In this document: positions 6,630 to 14,982 of the stretch, piece after piece
How the letters are laid out: each line of letters starts with the position of its first letter
Numbering within the stretch: position 1 is the stretch's first letter
NCBI GenBank assembly: GCA_002409785.1
Contig: DHOX01000067.1
Span: 27,326-48,650 of the forward strand
From: Prevotella sp. UBA5379
GTDB taxonomy: Bacteria; Bacteroidota; Bacteroidia; Bacteroidales; Bacteroidaceae
Reading direction: 5' to 3'
DNA: 21,325 bases
Translations under genes and position numbers: made by a program
The notes under the pieces: generated by a model
The model's input: only the letters and a program-made list of their open reading frames with translations
What the model was told of the DNA's origin: nothing
Databases searched by the model: none

Positions 6630-6714
6630 CCTTCAAACTCATACCAAATCCTTCGACCGAATGAGTAAGAGCACCGATGCTGATCAAGTCGAAGCCCTGT
6701 TCGGCATATATCTT
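6610..6714 (-). pseudogene. nadC: C-terminal relic of nadC (quinolinate phosphoribosyltransferase)
   Basis: Immediately after the stop codon of the 72-residue gene, and in the same frame, minus-strand codons read KIYAEQGFDL then ISIGALTHSVEGFGMSLKV, ending VCQRSC and a TGA (complement of 6610-6612). This matches the very end of NadC, where the barrel closes with a (Y)AExGVDYISVGALTHSVKGLDMSFK-like sequence. NadC makes nicotinate mononucleotide from quinolinate. Only ~34 codons remain of ~280, with no start codon and slightly eroded residues (GFGMS for GLDMS), so the fragment is non-functional. An intact nadC presumably exists elsewhere, because nadE is present here. The relic marks a recombination or deletion junction. 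Confidence 0.75.
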
Positions 6715-6933
6715 TCACTCTAAATGCCTGTTCTTACAGTAAGCACAGAGCACTCCCCTCTCATCTGTTTTTACTTCGATGGCACCTCCCAGCCACTCGG
6801 TGAAAGCCATCTCCTCCAGCAACTCACCATATCCGACAACTCTCCCCTCACGCACTTCAACATAAGCCCGGTGAAAAGTTTGTCCCTCTACTGTCACTTC
6901 ATAAGCCGCATAGCGGTGAATATTCCGTTCCAT
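6715..6933 (-). CDS. Conserved hypothetical protein (72 aa), end of the ileS cluster
   Basis: This small beta-rich protein starts at an ATG two codons' distance from the DUF4296 stop (eight bases), so it is almost certainly translated from the same message. Recognisable blocks are HRYAAYEVTVEGQTF, VEVREGRVVGYGEL and AFTEWLGGAIEV. Short Bacteroidales proteins with this arrangement occur beside lspA/DUF4296 genes, and the fold resembles the small beta domain found at the start of amidohydrolases, but no catalytic residues are present. The C-terminus, VLCAYCKNRHLE, carries a CxxC pair. The stop codon is followed in frame by the nadC relic, so the last residues may have been altered by the rearrangement. 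Function is unknown. Confidence 0.7.
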   Translation of the reverse strand: MERNIHRYAAYEVTVEGQTFHRAYVEVREGRVVGYGELLEEMAFTEWLGGAIEVKTDERGVLCAYCKNRHLE

Positions 6934-6941
6934 CTGGCAGC

Positions 6942-7919
6942 CTACCGTACAGGAGCCAGCCGTCGCCGGTCCGCCGGCGAGACATTCACCGGCGCTTGCA
7001 ACACAGGGTGAGACTGCGGTCCCCCGCCATTATCCGGTGGCTGCATCTGGGACTGCGAAGGCGGTGACTGCGGTGACTGTGGCGGAGAAGCACTATCTGT
7101 CCGTTGTGAACCACCGGGAGAAGCATTCTGAGGCTGGCCCGGAATCCGCTTCACGTGCATACGGACTAATTTGATATGCTGGATAAACATCAATTTCAGA
7201 GTGGTCACACTTGCATTCGGATCATCATTGTCAGGCAACAGGAAATACCCCTTGACCGACTTGATCCCCAGGCTGTCCCGGTCATCAATCTCAAGATTAT
7301 AATGCTGAGTGTTCGTTATATGAATAAGAGAAGACCCAATACTATCATTCTTAAACTGAACGGCAAGCACCACCACACCATCACGCATGCCATCCTCAAA
7401 GATAAACTGAGCATCAAAGTCCAGGATAATATGATCACCAGCATGGAAAGAACTGTCTGCCGGTACCGAGAAAGTGGAATAATTAAAAGGTTCATCAGGA
7501 GAAAGGACAAGTGCCGGGTCCCCTCTCCATATATTCGCCGTATCCCCCTGTTCTCCCAATCCAAAGGCGTTGACCGACGAACCCTGGGCCTGGGCCTCAT
7601 TCTGCAGCCGCTCCGTCAGGTCCTCATAGATACCATGGAGGAGTTCGGTGTGACGGGTGTAATAGACCAGGGACGAATCAAACTCAGCTTCCGTGACCTG
7701 ATATTTCTTAAATACCGCCGCACGATAGACACTCGCATTCATAGCGGGACGATTACTCTGCTCCGCCATTGCCTGGGCAATATGATAATCATAAAGAATA
7801 TTCTCCATCTTCCCTTTAGACAGATACCTGCCCGGCACAGAAGGTTTGCATCCTGTCAGAAACAACAGGACGGCAAGAACAAACAGATACGGGAAATTAT
7901 GAATATGACGCAAACTCAT
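6942..7919 (-). CDS. DUF4296 lipoprotein with Pro/Ser/Gln-rich tail
   Basis: This is a predicted lipoprotein of 325 residues. The signal MSLRHIHNFPYLFVLAVLLF leads to the lipobox LTGC with the lipidated cysteine at residue 24. Directly after it comes the DUF4296 domain (about 30-115), recognisable by ENILYDYHIAQAMAEQ and the KKYQVTEAEFDSSLVYYTRH segment. The middle (about 150-270) looks beta-rich. The last ~60 residues are low complexity, dominated by proline, serine, glutamine and glycine (SPPQSPQSPPSQSQ), and are probably disordered. I chose the ATG at 7919, ten bases after lspA ends, because it gives a standard lipoprotein signal. An ATG at 7955 would overlap lspA and add 12 polar residues. 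Function is unknown. It sits next to the peptidase that processes lipoproteins like itself. Confidence 0.85.
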   Translation of the reverse strand: MSLRHIHNFPYLFVLAVLLFLTGCKPSVPGRYLSKGKMENILYDYHIAQAMAEQSNRPAMNASVYRAAVFKKYQVTEAEFDSSLVYYTRHTELLHGIYEDLTERLQNEAQAQGSSVNAFGLGEQGDTANIWRGDPALVLSPDEPFNYSTFSVPADSSFHAGDHIILDFDAQFIFEDGMRDGVVVLAVQFKNDSIGSSLIHITNTQHYNLEIDDRDSLGIKSVKGYFLLPDNDDPNASVTTLKLMFIQHIKLVRMHVKRIPGQPQNASPGGSQRTDSASPPQSPQSPPSQSQMQPPDNGGGPQSHPVLQAPVNVSPADRRRLAPVR

Positions 7920-7929
7920 AATGAACGGA

Positions 7930-8634
7930 TTACTGTTCCTTTCCCCCTCTTTCATGGCCCTTCCCTGTTCCTTTCGGATCAGTCACAGAGCCCACCTTAT
8001 CCTTCTTGCCAATAGTAGCCATATCCTTTCTACAAAACAAGAGGAGTCCGATCACCCCCGCAGTAATACAGGAGTCAGCGAAATTGAACACAGGAGAAAA
8101 GAAAACAAAGGAATGACCTCCCCAGAACGGGAAACTCTGCGGCCATGTACCCTGGATAATCGGGAAATAAAACATATCCACGACTTTACCCGTCAGGAAA
8201 CTACCATACCCCTGGCCGAAGGGAACAAGGCTGGAAATGGAAAAGGGAGTAGAATCATTGAAGATCAATCCATAGAACATCGAATCAAGGATATTGCCTG
8301 CTGCTCCAGCAAGAACCATGGACAAGAAAACGATATAACGAATGCGAGCCCCCCTCTTCAGTTCCTGATGGATGTACCACCCGATAATTCCTACAGCGAT
8401 GATACGGAACAAAGAGAGAAAATATTTGTTCAAGAACGTCATTCCCCACGCCATACCATAGTTTTCGATAAAAACGATCTTGAACCAGTGTGTAATGTCA
8501 ATCTGTTCACCCAGGCTCATGTGAGTCTTCACCAAGATCTTTATGATCTGGTCAATCCCCAGAACCGCAATGATGATGAGCACAGAGAGCCATCCCGAAC
8601 TTATTTTCCGCTTCTTATCCGACTTTTGCAGCAT
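7930..8634 (-). CDS. lspA: Lipoprotein signal peptidase II
   Basis: This is the aspartic membrane peptidase that removes signal peptides from prolipoproteins in the inner membrane. The four membrane segments are visible. The two catalytic aspartates lie in GNILDS (D117) and FNFADS (D187), and the conserved ENYGMAWG block stands in for the family's N-x-GaAfg. At 234 residues it is longer than the E. coli enzyme (164), mainly from a loop between the catalytic segments containing GKVVDMFYFP and a tryptophan/proline-rich stretch, plus a charged C-terminal tail; both are usual in Bacteroidales. I prefer the ATG at 8634 (MLQKSDKKRK, positive charges before the first membrane segment) over one at 8667. 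The ileS-dksA-lspA order supports the identity. Confidence 0.95.
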   Translation of the reverse strand: MLQKSDKKRKISSGWLSVLIIIAVLGIDQIIKILVKTHMSLGEQIDITHWFKIVFIENYGMAWGMTFLNKYFLSLFRIIAVGIIGWYIHQELKRGARIRYIVFLSMVLAGAAGNILDSMFYGLIFNDSTPFSISSLVPFGQGYGSFLTGKVVDMFYFPIIQGTWPQSFPFWGGHSFVFFSPVFNFADSCITAGVIGLLLFCRKDMATIGKKDKVGSVTDPKGTGKGHERGGKEQ

Positions 8635-8733
8635 GCTATTTTTACCTGAAAGCAGCAAAGAATTCATTGGAAAATTCTTGTGCCCATTAAAAAGTTTTTA
8701 ACTATGAAGACACCCTACTCTCATCACTTCCAG

Positions 8734-8769
8734 AGGGCTGCACCCCTTTCAAAAAGGATGCAGTTCCCT
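8734..8769 (-). other. RNA hairpin between the DksA-like gene and lspA
   Basis: In the 149-base gap, minus-strand AGGG-AA-CTGCATCC pairs with GGGGTGCAG-CCCT (complement of 8734-8769), giving an 8-bp stem extended by 4 more pairs past an AA bulge. No U-run follows, so it is more likely a processing or stability element than a terminator. A near-match to the -7 motif (ATTCTTTG, complement of 8656-8663) downstream could supply a weak internal promoter for lspA. Confidence 0.4.
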
Positions 8770-8783
8770 AAAAAAGCAAGAGA

Positions 8784-9170
8784 TTAATGGTTCTTATGTT
8801 TTTCCTTCGAGTCAACACTCAACGTAGCATGAGGAACCACCAGCAGGCGAGCCTTTGGAATCAACTTACCCGTAATACGGTCAATGCCATAGGTCTTGTT
8901 CTGGATGCGGACCAATGCAGCTTCCAGACCCTTGATAAATTTCTGCTGGCGCTGAGCCATATCTATAATTTCCTCTTTGCTCTGATTGATTGTGCCGTCT
9001 TCGAGGGCCTTATAAGTAGGAGAAGTATCAGCAACATCATTGCTATCAGCATTGTCCAGCTGACTCATCATCTCCTTATACTCCTGACGCGCCACAGCAA
9101 GTTTCTTATCGATGACTTGCCGGAATTCCTCCAGATCTTGATCTGAATAACGTACTTTTATTTCAGCCAT
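8784..9170 (-). CDS. DksA/TraR-like protein lacking zinc cysteines
   Basis: This 128-residue protein has the architecture of the DksA/TraR family. A long helical hairpin (about 10-92) carries conserved acidic residues near its tip (DNADSNDVADTS), and a C-terminal globular segment reads TYGIDRITGKLIPKARL then VPHATLS. Family proteins insert into the RNA polymerase secondary channel and adjust initiation, in many bacteria together with ppGpp. Bacteroidetes homologues usually keep a cysteine where this protein has Asp97 (YGIC-R-x-TGKLIP), and canonical DksA has four. This protein has no cysteine at all, so it cannot bind zinc in the usual way. It starts 21 bases after ileS and is probably cotranscribed. 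It is most likely a transcription regulator, but direct polymerase action is inferred. Confidence 0.85.
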   Translation of the reverse strand: MAEIKVRYSDQDLEEFRQVIDKKLAVARQEYKEMMSQLDNADSNDVADTSPTYKALEDGTINQSKEEIIDMAQRQQKFIKGLEAALVRIQNKTYGIDRITGKLIPKARLLVVPHATLSVDSKEKHKNH

Positions 9171-9191
9171 AGCCTCAGAATTTTAAGTTAT

Positions 9192-12100
9192 TTACCGATT
9201 ATCTTTTTCAACTTTGATATTCAATTTAAAATCATCAAACTCCGTCTCCGTTCCGTCATTGTCAGCAATATTCAACTGATTGGCAAGCACCTGCTTCCTG
9301 ATCATATCGCCGAACGAGCGGATAGCCTCATCCGTTTCAGGATGAGGGGCAACCGTAGCAATAATACGGTCCGTGATCTCCAGTCCAGTCTCCTTACGCA
9401 GGTTCTGGATACGATTGATAAGTTCACGAGCCATACCCTCCTTCTTCAGTTCAGGAGTCAAGGTGACCTCCAGAGCAACCGTCAGATTGCCTTCATTGGC
9501 CACCAGCCATCCCGGTATATCCTCAGAGATAATGTCCACATCTGAAGTGTCCACCGTAACCGTCTGGCCGCTGACCTCAAAAGTCAGTTGCCCTTCCGTC
9601 TCCAGCAGAGCAATATCTTTCTGAGACAGCGTATTGATATAGGCAGCAATGGGTTTCATCAACTTCCCGAACTTCTTACCCATCACGCGGAAATTACATT
9701 TTGCTTTCTTGACCAGGACGCCCTGCTCACCGATAAACTCGATTTCCTTGACGTTCACCTCGTTCTTAATCAGATCAGAAACAGCGATGATATGCTTTTT
9801 CTGTTCATCATTGACCGCAGGGATCATCATCTTCGCCAAAGGCTGACGCACCCGGATATTCACTTTACGGCGCAAGGCCAGCACCATAGAAGTGATCTTC
9901 TGAGCGACAGACATACGAGCCTCCAGATCAGTATCGATCATCGTTTCATCCACGACAGGATATTCATCCAGATGCACACTGTCTTTCAAGCCGCCCAGGT
10001 CCTTATAGAGACGATCCGAGCAGAACGGAGCAAACGGCGCGAGTATCCTGGCAACGGTCATCAGACAGGCATAAAGGGTCTGGTAGGCACTCAGCTTATC
10101 CTCACTCATCTCCTTGCCCCAGAAGCGCTTGCGGTTCAGCCGCACATACCAATTGCTCAGGTCATCATTCACGAAAGTATCTATCAACCGGCCTGCACGG
10201 GTAGGATCATAATCATCCAGTTCCGTTGCCACCCCCTTCACCAGCGTGTTCAGGCAAGAGAGTATCCAGCGGTCTATCTCCGGGCGCCTGCTGACCTCCA
10301 GTTGCTTTGCAGCAGGATCAAAATGATCCACATTGGCATACAGAGCAAAGAAAGAATACGTATTATACAAGGTTCCGAAGAACTTCCGTCTTACCTCTTC
10401 AACCCCTTTAGGGTCAAATTTCAGATTGTCCCACGGTTCACTATTTGTCATCATATAAAAGCGGACGGCATCTGCGCCAAACTGATCGATCATCTCAAAC
10501 GGATCAGTGACGTTGCCGACATGCTTGCTCATCTTATTCCCCTTGGCATCCAACACAAGTCCTGAACTGATCACATTCTTGAAAGCTACCTGCCCGAAGA
10601 TCATGGTAGAGATGGCATGCAAGGTAAAGAACCAGCCACGAGTCTGGTCTACGCCCTCATTGATAAAATCTGCCGGATAGAAGGCAGGAGGAACAGGCGT
10701 CCCCTGATAAGTGCTATGGATCAACTGCTGGCGATAATCTGTCTCAGAAAGTCCCGTAGCCTTCACCCCCTCAGCATTCAGCGGATGCTCGAAAGGATAA
10801 TGCTGCTGAGCATACGGCATGGAGCCGGAATCAAACCAGACATCTATCAGATCACTCTCCCTGTGCATGGGCTTGCCCGCATCGCTGACCAGGACGATAT
10901 AGTCAATGTAAGGCCGATGGAGATCAATACGGTCATAATTCTCCTGGGAATAATCACCAGGAACGAACCCCCTGTCCTTCAACGGATTAGATTTCATGAA
11001 ACCCGCCTTAACCGACTTTTCAATTTCCGTATATAATTCTTCCAGAGAACCTATACACTTCTCGTTCCGGTGCTCATCACGCCAGATCGGCAGCGGGGTG
11101 CCCCAGAAACGAGAGCGGGACAAATTCCAGTCATTCAGATTTTCCAGCCAGTTGCCAAAACGTCCTGTACCGGTAGACTCCGGTTGCCAATGGATGGTCT
11201 TGTTAAGGGCGACCATCTGCTTTTTCTTTGCCGTATCCTTGATAAACCAACTATCCAGCGGATAATAAAGGATCGGTTTATCTGTCCGCCAGCAATGAGG
11301 ATAACTATGCACGCACTTTTCTATCTTGAAGGCCGTCCCCTCTTCCTTCATCTCCATACAGAGGATGATGTTCAGGTCCTCAGCTTTCTGAGAAGCCTTG
11401 ACATCCCATACCCCATTGACCGTATAAACCGGGTTATACGCATTTTTCACCCAGTCCCCCTCATGGTGCCGGTAAGCATCCACATCCACACATTTCTCCA
11501 CGAAATGGGAATCCAGATCCTTCAGTTCATAATATTTCCCTTGAAGGTCAACCATCGGGCGAGTCTCTTCCTTTTTGTTGACCAGATAGATTCCCGGAAC
11601 GCCGGCATCCCTGGACACCTTAGCATCATCCGCACCGAAAGTCGGAGCAATATGCACGATGCCCGTACCGTCATCCGTTGTCACATAGTCACCCAGGATG
11701 ACACGGAAAGCTCTGTCCGACATCTCAACAAAACGGTCCCGTCCGTCTTCCCCGACAAAGACTTTTTCCGGATGCTTTGCCCCATAGTCATTGACAAACT
11801 CAGGAGAATAATCCCCCATTTTCTCACATGGCCGGGTCCAAGGCATCAACTGGCGGTAGTGCACGCCTTCGAGGTCCACCCCTTTCATACGGCCGATCAC
11901 CCTCCAGGGGCAAATCTTCTTCGCCTTATCAAAAGGAGGCAGCGGATCTTTCCCGCTCTTCACCTCCTGGTCAGCTTTCAGATAGGCAGTGATACGATTC
12001 TCACCCATGATGAGCGTCATCGGCTCCCCATTATAGAGATTATAAGTCTGGATAGCCACATAGTCGATCTTCGGACCTACGCAAAGAGCCACATTTGAGG

Positions 12101-12839
12101 GCAGTGTCCATGGCGTTGTCGTCCAGGCGATGAAATACGGTTTCCCCCATCCAGACCATTCCGGTTTCGGATCGGTGATCAGGAACTGCGCCGTCACCGT
12201 AGTGTCCTTCACGTCCCGGTAGCACCCCGGCTGGCTCAGTTCGTGCGAGCTCAATCCCGTGCCTGCTGCCGGGCTGTAAGGCTGGATAGTATATCCCTTA
12301 TAAAGCAAGCCCTTATTATACAGTTGCTTCAACAGCCACCATAGGGTTTCAATGTACTTATTATCATAAGTGATATAAGGATGCTGCAGGTCAATGAAAT
12401 AGCCCATCTTCTGAGTGAGGGAATCCCATTCTTCCGTAAATTTCATGACATTCTCACGACATTTACGGTTATAGTCCTCTACAGAGATATACTTGTCACT
12501 TTTCTGATTGTCGATGTCTTTCTTAGAAATGCCCAGTTCCTTTTCCACTCCGATCTCCACGGGAAGTCCATGGGTATCCCATCCTGCCTTCCGCGGCACC
12601 CGGAATCCCCTCATGGTCTTATAGCGGTTGATGGTATCCTTGATGGAACGCGCCAGGACATGGTGTATTCCAGGATGGCCGTTAGCAGAAGGAGGTCCTT
12701 CAAAGAAAACAAATTCAGGACACCCTTTTCGTTCATCTATCGAGCGATGGAAGATATTTTCTTTCTTCCACTCAGCTAACACATCTTTATTGATCTCTAC
12801 AAGATTCAGGCCGTTATGCTCGGCAAATTTCTTAGCCAT
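9192..12839 (-). CDS. ileS: Isoleucyl-tRNA synthetase, type 2 (IleRS2)
   Basis: This class I synthetase charges tRNA-Ile with isoleucine. At 1215 residues it is far longer than the E. coli type 1 enzyme (about 940) and fits the eukaryote-like type 2 enzymes, which resist mupirocin. Landmarks: catalytic entry PPSANGHPGIHHVLAR (49-64); the CP1 editing domain with WTTTPWTLPSN (239-249) and DDGTGIVHIAPTFGADD (389-405); WNLSRSRFWGTPLPIW (571-586); the second signature KMSKH (769-773); and a long helical anticodon-binding and C-terminal region. Aligned with NGxxHxGH, the HIGH position here reads GIHH (57-60). An exact promoter motif lies just upstream. The first gene of a likely five-gene transcript, it is followed by the DksA-like gene and lspA, as in many Bacteroidetes. 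Confidence 0.97.
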   Translation of the reverse strand: MAKKFAEHNGLNLVEINKDVLAEWKKENIFHRSIDERKGCPEFVFFEGPPSANGHPGIHHVLARSIKDTINRYKTMRGFRVPRKAGWDTHGLPVEIGVEKELGISKKDIDNQKSDKYISVEDYNRKCRENVMKFTEEWDSLTQKMGYFIDLQHPYITYDNKYIETLWWLLKQLYNKGLLYKGYTIQPYSPAAGTGLSSHELSQPGCYRDVKDTTVTAQFLITDPKPEWSGWGKPYFIAWTTTPWTLPSNVALCVGPKIDYVAIQTYNLYNGEPMTLIMGENRITAYLKADQEVKSGKDPLPPFDKAKKICPWRVIGRMKGVDLEGVHYRQLMPWTRPCEKMGDYSPEFVNDYGAKHPEKVFVGEDGRDRFVEMSDRAFRVILGDYVTTDDGTGIVHIAPTFGADDAKVSRDAGVPGIYLVNKKEETRPMVDLQGKYYELKDLDSHFVEKCVDVDAYRHHEGDWVKNAYNPVYTVNGVWDVKASQKAEDLNIILCMEMKEEGTAFKIEKCVHSYPHCWRTDKPILYYPLDSWFIKDTAKKKQMVALNKTIHWQPESTGTGRFGNWLENLNDWNLSRSRFWGTPLPIWRDEHRNEKCIGSLEELYTEIEKSVKAGFMKSNPLKDRGFVPGDYSQENYDRIDLHRPYIDYIVLVSDAGKPMHRESDLIDVWFDSGSMPYAQQHYPFEHPLNAEGVKATGLSETDYRQQLIHSTYQGTPVPPAFYPADFINEGVDQTRGWFFTLHAISTMIFGQVAFKNVISSGLVLDAKGNKMSKHVGNVTDPFEMIDQFGADAVRFYMMTNSEPWDNLKFDPKGVEEVRRKFFGTLYNTYSFFALYANVDHFDPAAKQLEVSRRPEIDRWILSCLNTLVKGVATELDDYDPTRAGRLIDTFVNDDLSNWYVRLNRKRFWGKEMSEDKLSAYQTLYACLMTVARILAPFAPFCSDRLYKDLGGLKDSVHLDEYPVVDETMIDTDLEARMSVAQKITSMVLALRRKVNIRVRQPLAKMMIPAVNDEQKKHIIAVSDLIKNEVNVKEIEFIGEQGVLVKKAKCNFRVMGKKFGKLMKPIAAYINTLSQKDIALLETEGQLTFEVSGQTVTVDTSDVDIISEDIPGWLVANEGNLTVALEVTLTPELKKEGMARELINRIQNLRKETGLEITDRIIATVAPHPETDEAIRSFGDMIRKQVLANQLNIADNDGTETEFDDFKLNIKVEKDNR

Positions 12840-12879
12840 TATACAAATTCTTGTTTTATAACTTAATTCTTCAGGGTTG

Positions 12880-12912
12880 CAAAGATAACAAAAAAAAATG
12901 TCTTAACAGCAA
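12880..12912 (-). promoter_or_regulatory. Promoter of the ileS transcription unit
   Basis: On the minus strand, TATCTTTG (complement of 12880-12887) is an exact -7 element. TTG (complement of 12910-12912) lies 22 bases upstream, separated by an A/T-rich spacer with a T run. The predicted start is near 12873, leaving a leader of about 34 bases. No tRNA-like T-box is visible before ileS. Confidence 0.65.
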
Positions 12913-12969
12913 TACTCTTACAATTTTTCTATTTTCACGACATTCTGCTTTAAGTCAAGAATCCACCCT

Positions 12970-14982
12970 TTACAAACTCTCAGCTTCTTCCAGCCAGATA
13001 CTGCTGGAGGCATCAGAAGGCATACGCCAGTCTCCACGAGGGCTCAGGCTCACGCTTCCCACTTTCGGTCCGTCCGGAAGGCAACTGCGCTTGAACTGCT
13101 GGGCAAAGAATCTGCGGAGGAAGACTTTAAGCCATTTCTTGATCGTCTCTTCATCGTAAGTGCCCCCCAATTCAGCCCCGGAGACAGTTTTACGCTCAGC
13201 CGTCTTCTCTTTGCTCCTCTGATCAATAAAGGCTTTCTTGGCCAGCAGGAAGATCTTTCCCGGGCGGAACCCATACCGGAGAAAGTAATACAGGAAGAAA
13301 TCATGCAGTTCGTATGGACCTACCAGATCTTCCGTCTTCTGCTGGATCTGTCCGTTTTCGTCCGCAGGGATCAGTTCTGGAGAAATCGGAGTATTGATAA
13401 TATCCAGCAATGCCGTCCTGCTGGTCTCATCAATAGGGCTGTCGGCGATATGTTCCAAAAGAAACTGTATCAAGGTTTTCGGGATACTCGCATTGACACC
13501 ATACATGCTCATGTGGTCTCCATTATAGGTAGCCCAGCCCAGTGCCAGTTCGCTCAAATCACCCGTTCCGATGACCATACCCTCGAGTTGATTAGCCAGA
13601 TCCATCAGGATCTGTGTCCTTTCCCGTGCCTGACAGTTTTCATAAGTAATGTCATGGATATTCGCATCATGTCCAATGTCCTGAAAATGCTGGGTCACAG
13701 CCTTGCTGATATTAATTTCACGGACAGAGACCCCCAGGCTCTTCATGAGGATGACCGCATTATGATGAGTACGATCCGTCGTACCGAACCCCGGCATGGT
13801 CACCCCTATAATTCCCTTACGGTCCAATCCGAGTTTATCGAAAGTTTTCACGCACACCAGAAGGGCCAGAGTGGAATCCAGTCCCCCACTGATGCCGACG
13901 ATGACCGTCTTCACGTGAGTATGGACGATTCTCTTTGCAAGACCCAGCACCTGTATATTGATAATCTCTTCGCAAGAAGCATTTCTGTCTTTTTCCTTTG
14001 GAATAAAAGGATGCGGGTCCACGGTACGGTCCAGCACGAAATCCCGTTCCATATCAGGAGAAGCCGTAACAATATGATGAATAGACAAACCTGATTCCTG
14101 CATGGCATATTTCACATTACGCTGCGCATTCACATAAGTAGAATTACACCGTCGTTCCGTCTGGAGTTTTTCGATGTCAATCTGAGCAATCTCAAGTTGG
14201 CTGTTAAGGGAAAACCGTTCGGATTCAGCGAGCAAGTGGCCGTTTTCATAAATTATGGCATTTCCGCCATACACGACATCCTGTGTACTTTCACCAAAGC
14301 CGCAGGAGCTATAGATATAACCCGTCATGGTACGTGCACTCTGGTTAGAGAGAAGGCTCTTGAGATAAGCATGCTTACCACTCAGTTCATCGCTGGCGGA
14401 AAGGTTGAAGATCAGTTGGGCACCAGCCAGGGCAAGTCCATTGCTCGGTGGAGTAGGAGCCCATACATCCTCACAGATTTCAACGCCAAACGTAGCCCCT
14501 TTGGAAGTAGTAAATAACTGCAAGTCAGGAGTAATCAGTATTTTGTGTCCTGCAAAGCGGATTTCCGTTGCCTTCACATCCTGTGCAGAAGCGAACCACC
14601 TTTTCTCATAGAACTCACTGTACTCAGGGAGATAGGTTTTAGGAACCAGTCCCAGGAGTTTGCCTTTCTGAATGACGGCTGCACAATTCAGCAGCAAGTC
14701 ACCCACCACCACAGGAAGTCCCACAATAGCGATAATATCCAGTTGCCGGGTGACATTCAGCAACATCATCAGAGAATTCTCCGAAGCATCCAGGAGCAGT
14801 TGCTGGTGAAAGAGATCCTGGCAAGAATATCCCGTAATGGAAAGTTCCGGAAAGACGATGATCTCCACCCCCATTCCTTCAGCCTGAACGATGATACTTT
14901 CTATCTGCTGGGTGTTAAATCGCACATCGCCTACCTTTACAGAAGGGACAGCGCTTGCTACTTTGATGAAACCGTATTCCAT
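12970..14982 (-). CDS. nadE: Glutamine-dependent NAD+ synthetase
   Basis: This 670-residue enzyme converts deamido-NAD, ATP and glutamine to NAD+, the last step of NAD synthesis. The N-terminal nitrilase-type glutaminase (about 5-280) shows the full catalytic triad: Glu46 in FPELSITGYS, Lys115 in PKTYLPEY and Cys170 in VEICEDVW. The C-terminal synthetase (about 335-650) has the PP-loop GISGGLDST (363-371) that binds ATP, and the block GTGDLSELALGW. Length and order are normal for the fused type, so ammonia is channelled between active sites. The ATG at 14982 starts directly at the glutaminase fold. It lies 194 bases downstream of the DUF2027/Smr gene, and I see no promoter motif in that gap. 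A relic of nadC, from the same pathway, lies 6 kb away, but the two are not linked by an operon. Confidence 0.97.
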   Translation of the reverse strand: MEYGFIKVASAVPSVKVGDVRFNTQQIESIIVQAEGMGVEIIVFPELSITGYSCQDLFHQQLLLDASENSLMMLLNVTRQLDIIAIVGLPVVVGDLLLNCAAVIQKGKLLGLVPKTYLPEYSEFYEKRWFASAQDVKATEIRFAGHKILITPDLQLFTTSKGATFGVEICEDVWAPTPPSNGLALAGAQLIFNLSASDELSGKHAYLKSLLSNQSARTMTGYIYSSCGFGESTQDVVYGGNAIIYENGHLLAESERFSLNSQLEIAQIDIEKLQTERRCNSTYVNAQRNVKYAMQESGLSIHHIVTASPDMERDFVLDRTVDPHPFIPKEKDRNASCEEIINIQVLGLAKRIVHTHVKTVIVGISGGLDSTLALLVCVKTFDKLGLDRKGIIGVTMPGFGTTDRTHHNAVILMKSLGVSVREINISKAVTQHFQDIGHDANIHDITYENCQARERTQILMDLANQLEGMVIGTGDLSELALGWATYNGDHMSMYGVNASIPKTLIQFLLEHIADSPIDETSRTALLDIINTPISPELIPADENGQIQQKTEDLVGPYELHDFFLYYFLRYGFRPGKIFLLAKKAFIDQRSKEKTAERKTVSGAELGGTYDEETIKKWLKVFLRRFFAQQFKRSCLPDGPKVGSVSLSPRGDWRMPSDASSSIWLEEAESL

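Noticed and set aside
6610..6933. Treating the 72-aa gene plus the nadC tail as one gene with a readthrough or recoded TGA.
   Set aside because: The 72-aa protein is complete by itself, the nadC tail has eroded residues, and no stimulatory structure for recoding is evident.
7176..8649. Long plus-strand frames opposite the DUF4296 and lspA genes.
   Set aside because: The minus strand encodes clear lipobox, DUF4296 and LspA motifs. The plus-strand frames lack any motif and are shadows.
12840..12969. Possible T-box or other riboswitch before ileS.
   Set aside because: The predicted leader is only about 34 bases, with no conserved T-box sequence or large structure.
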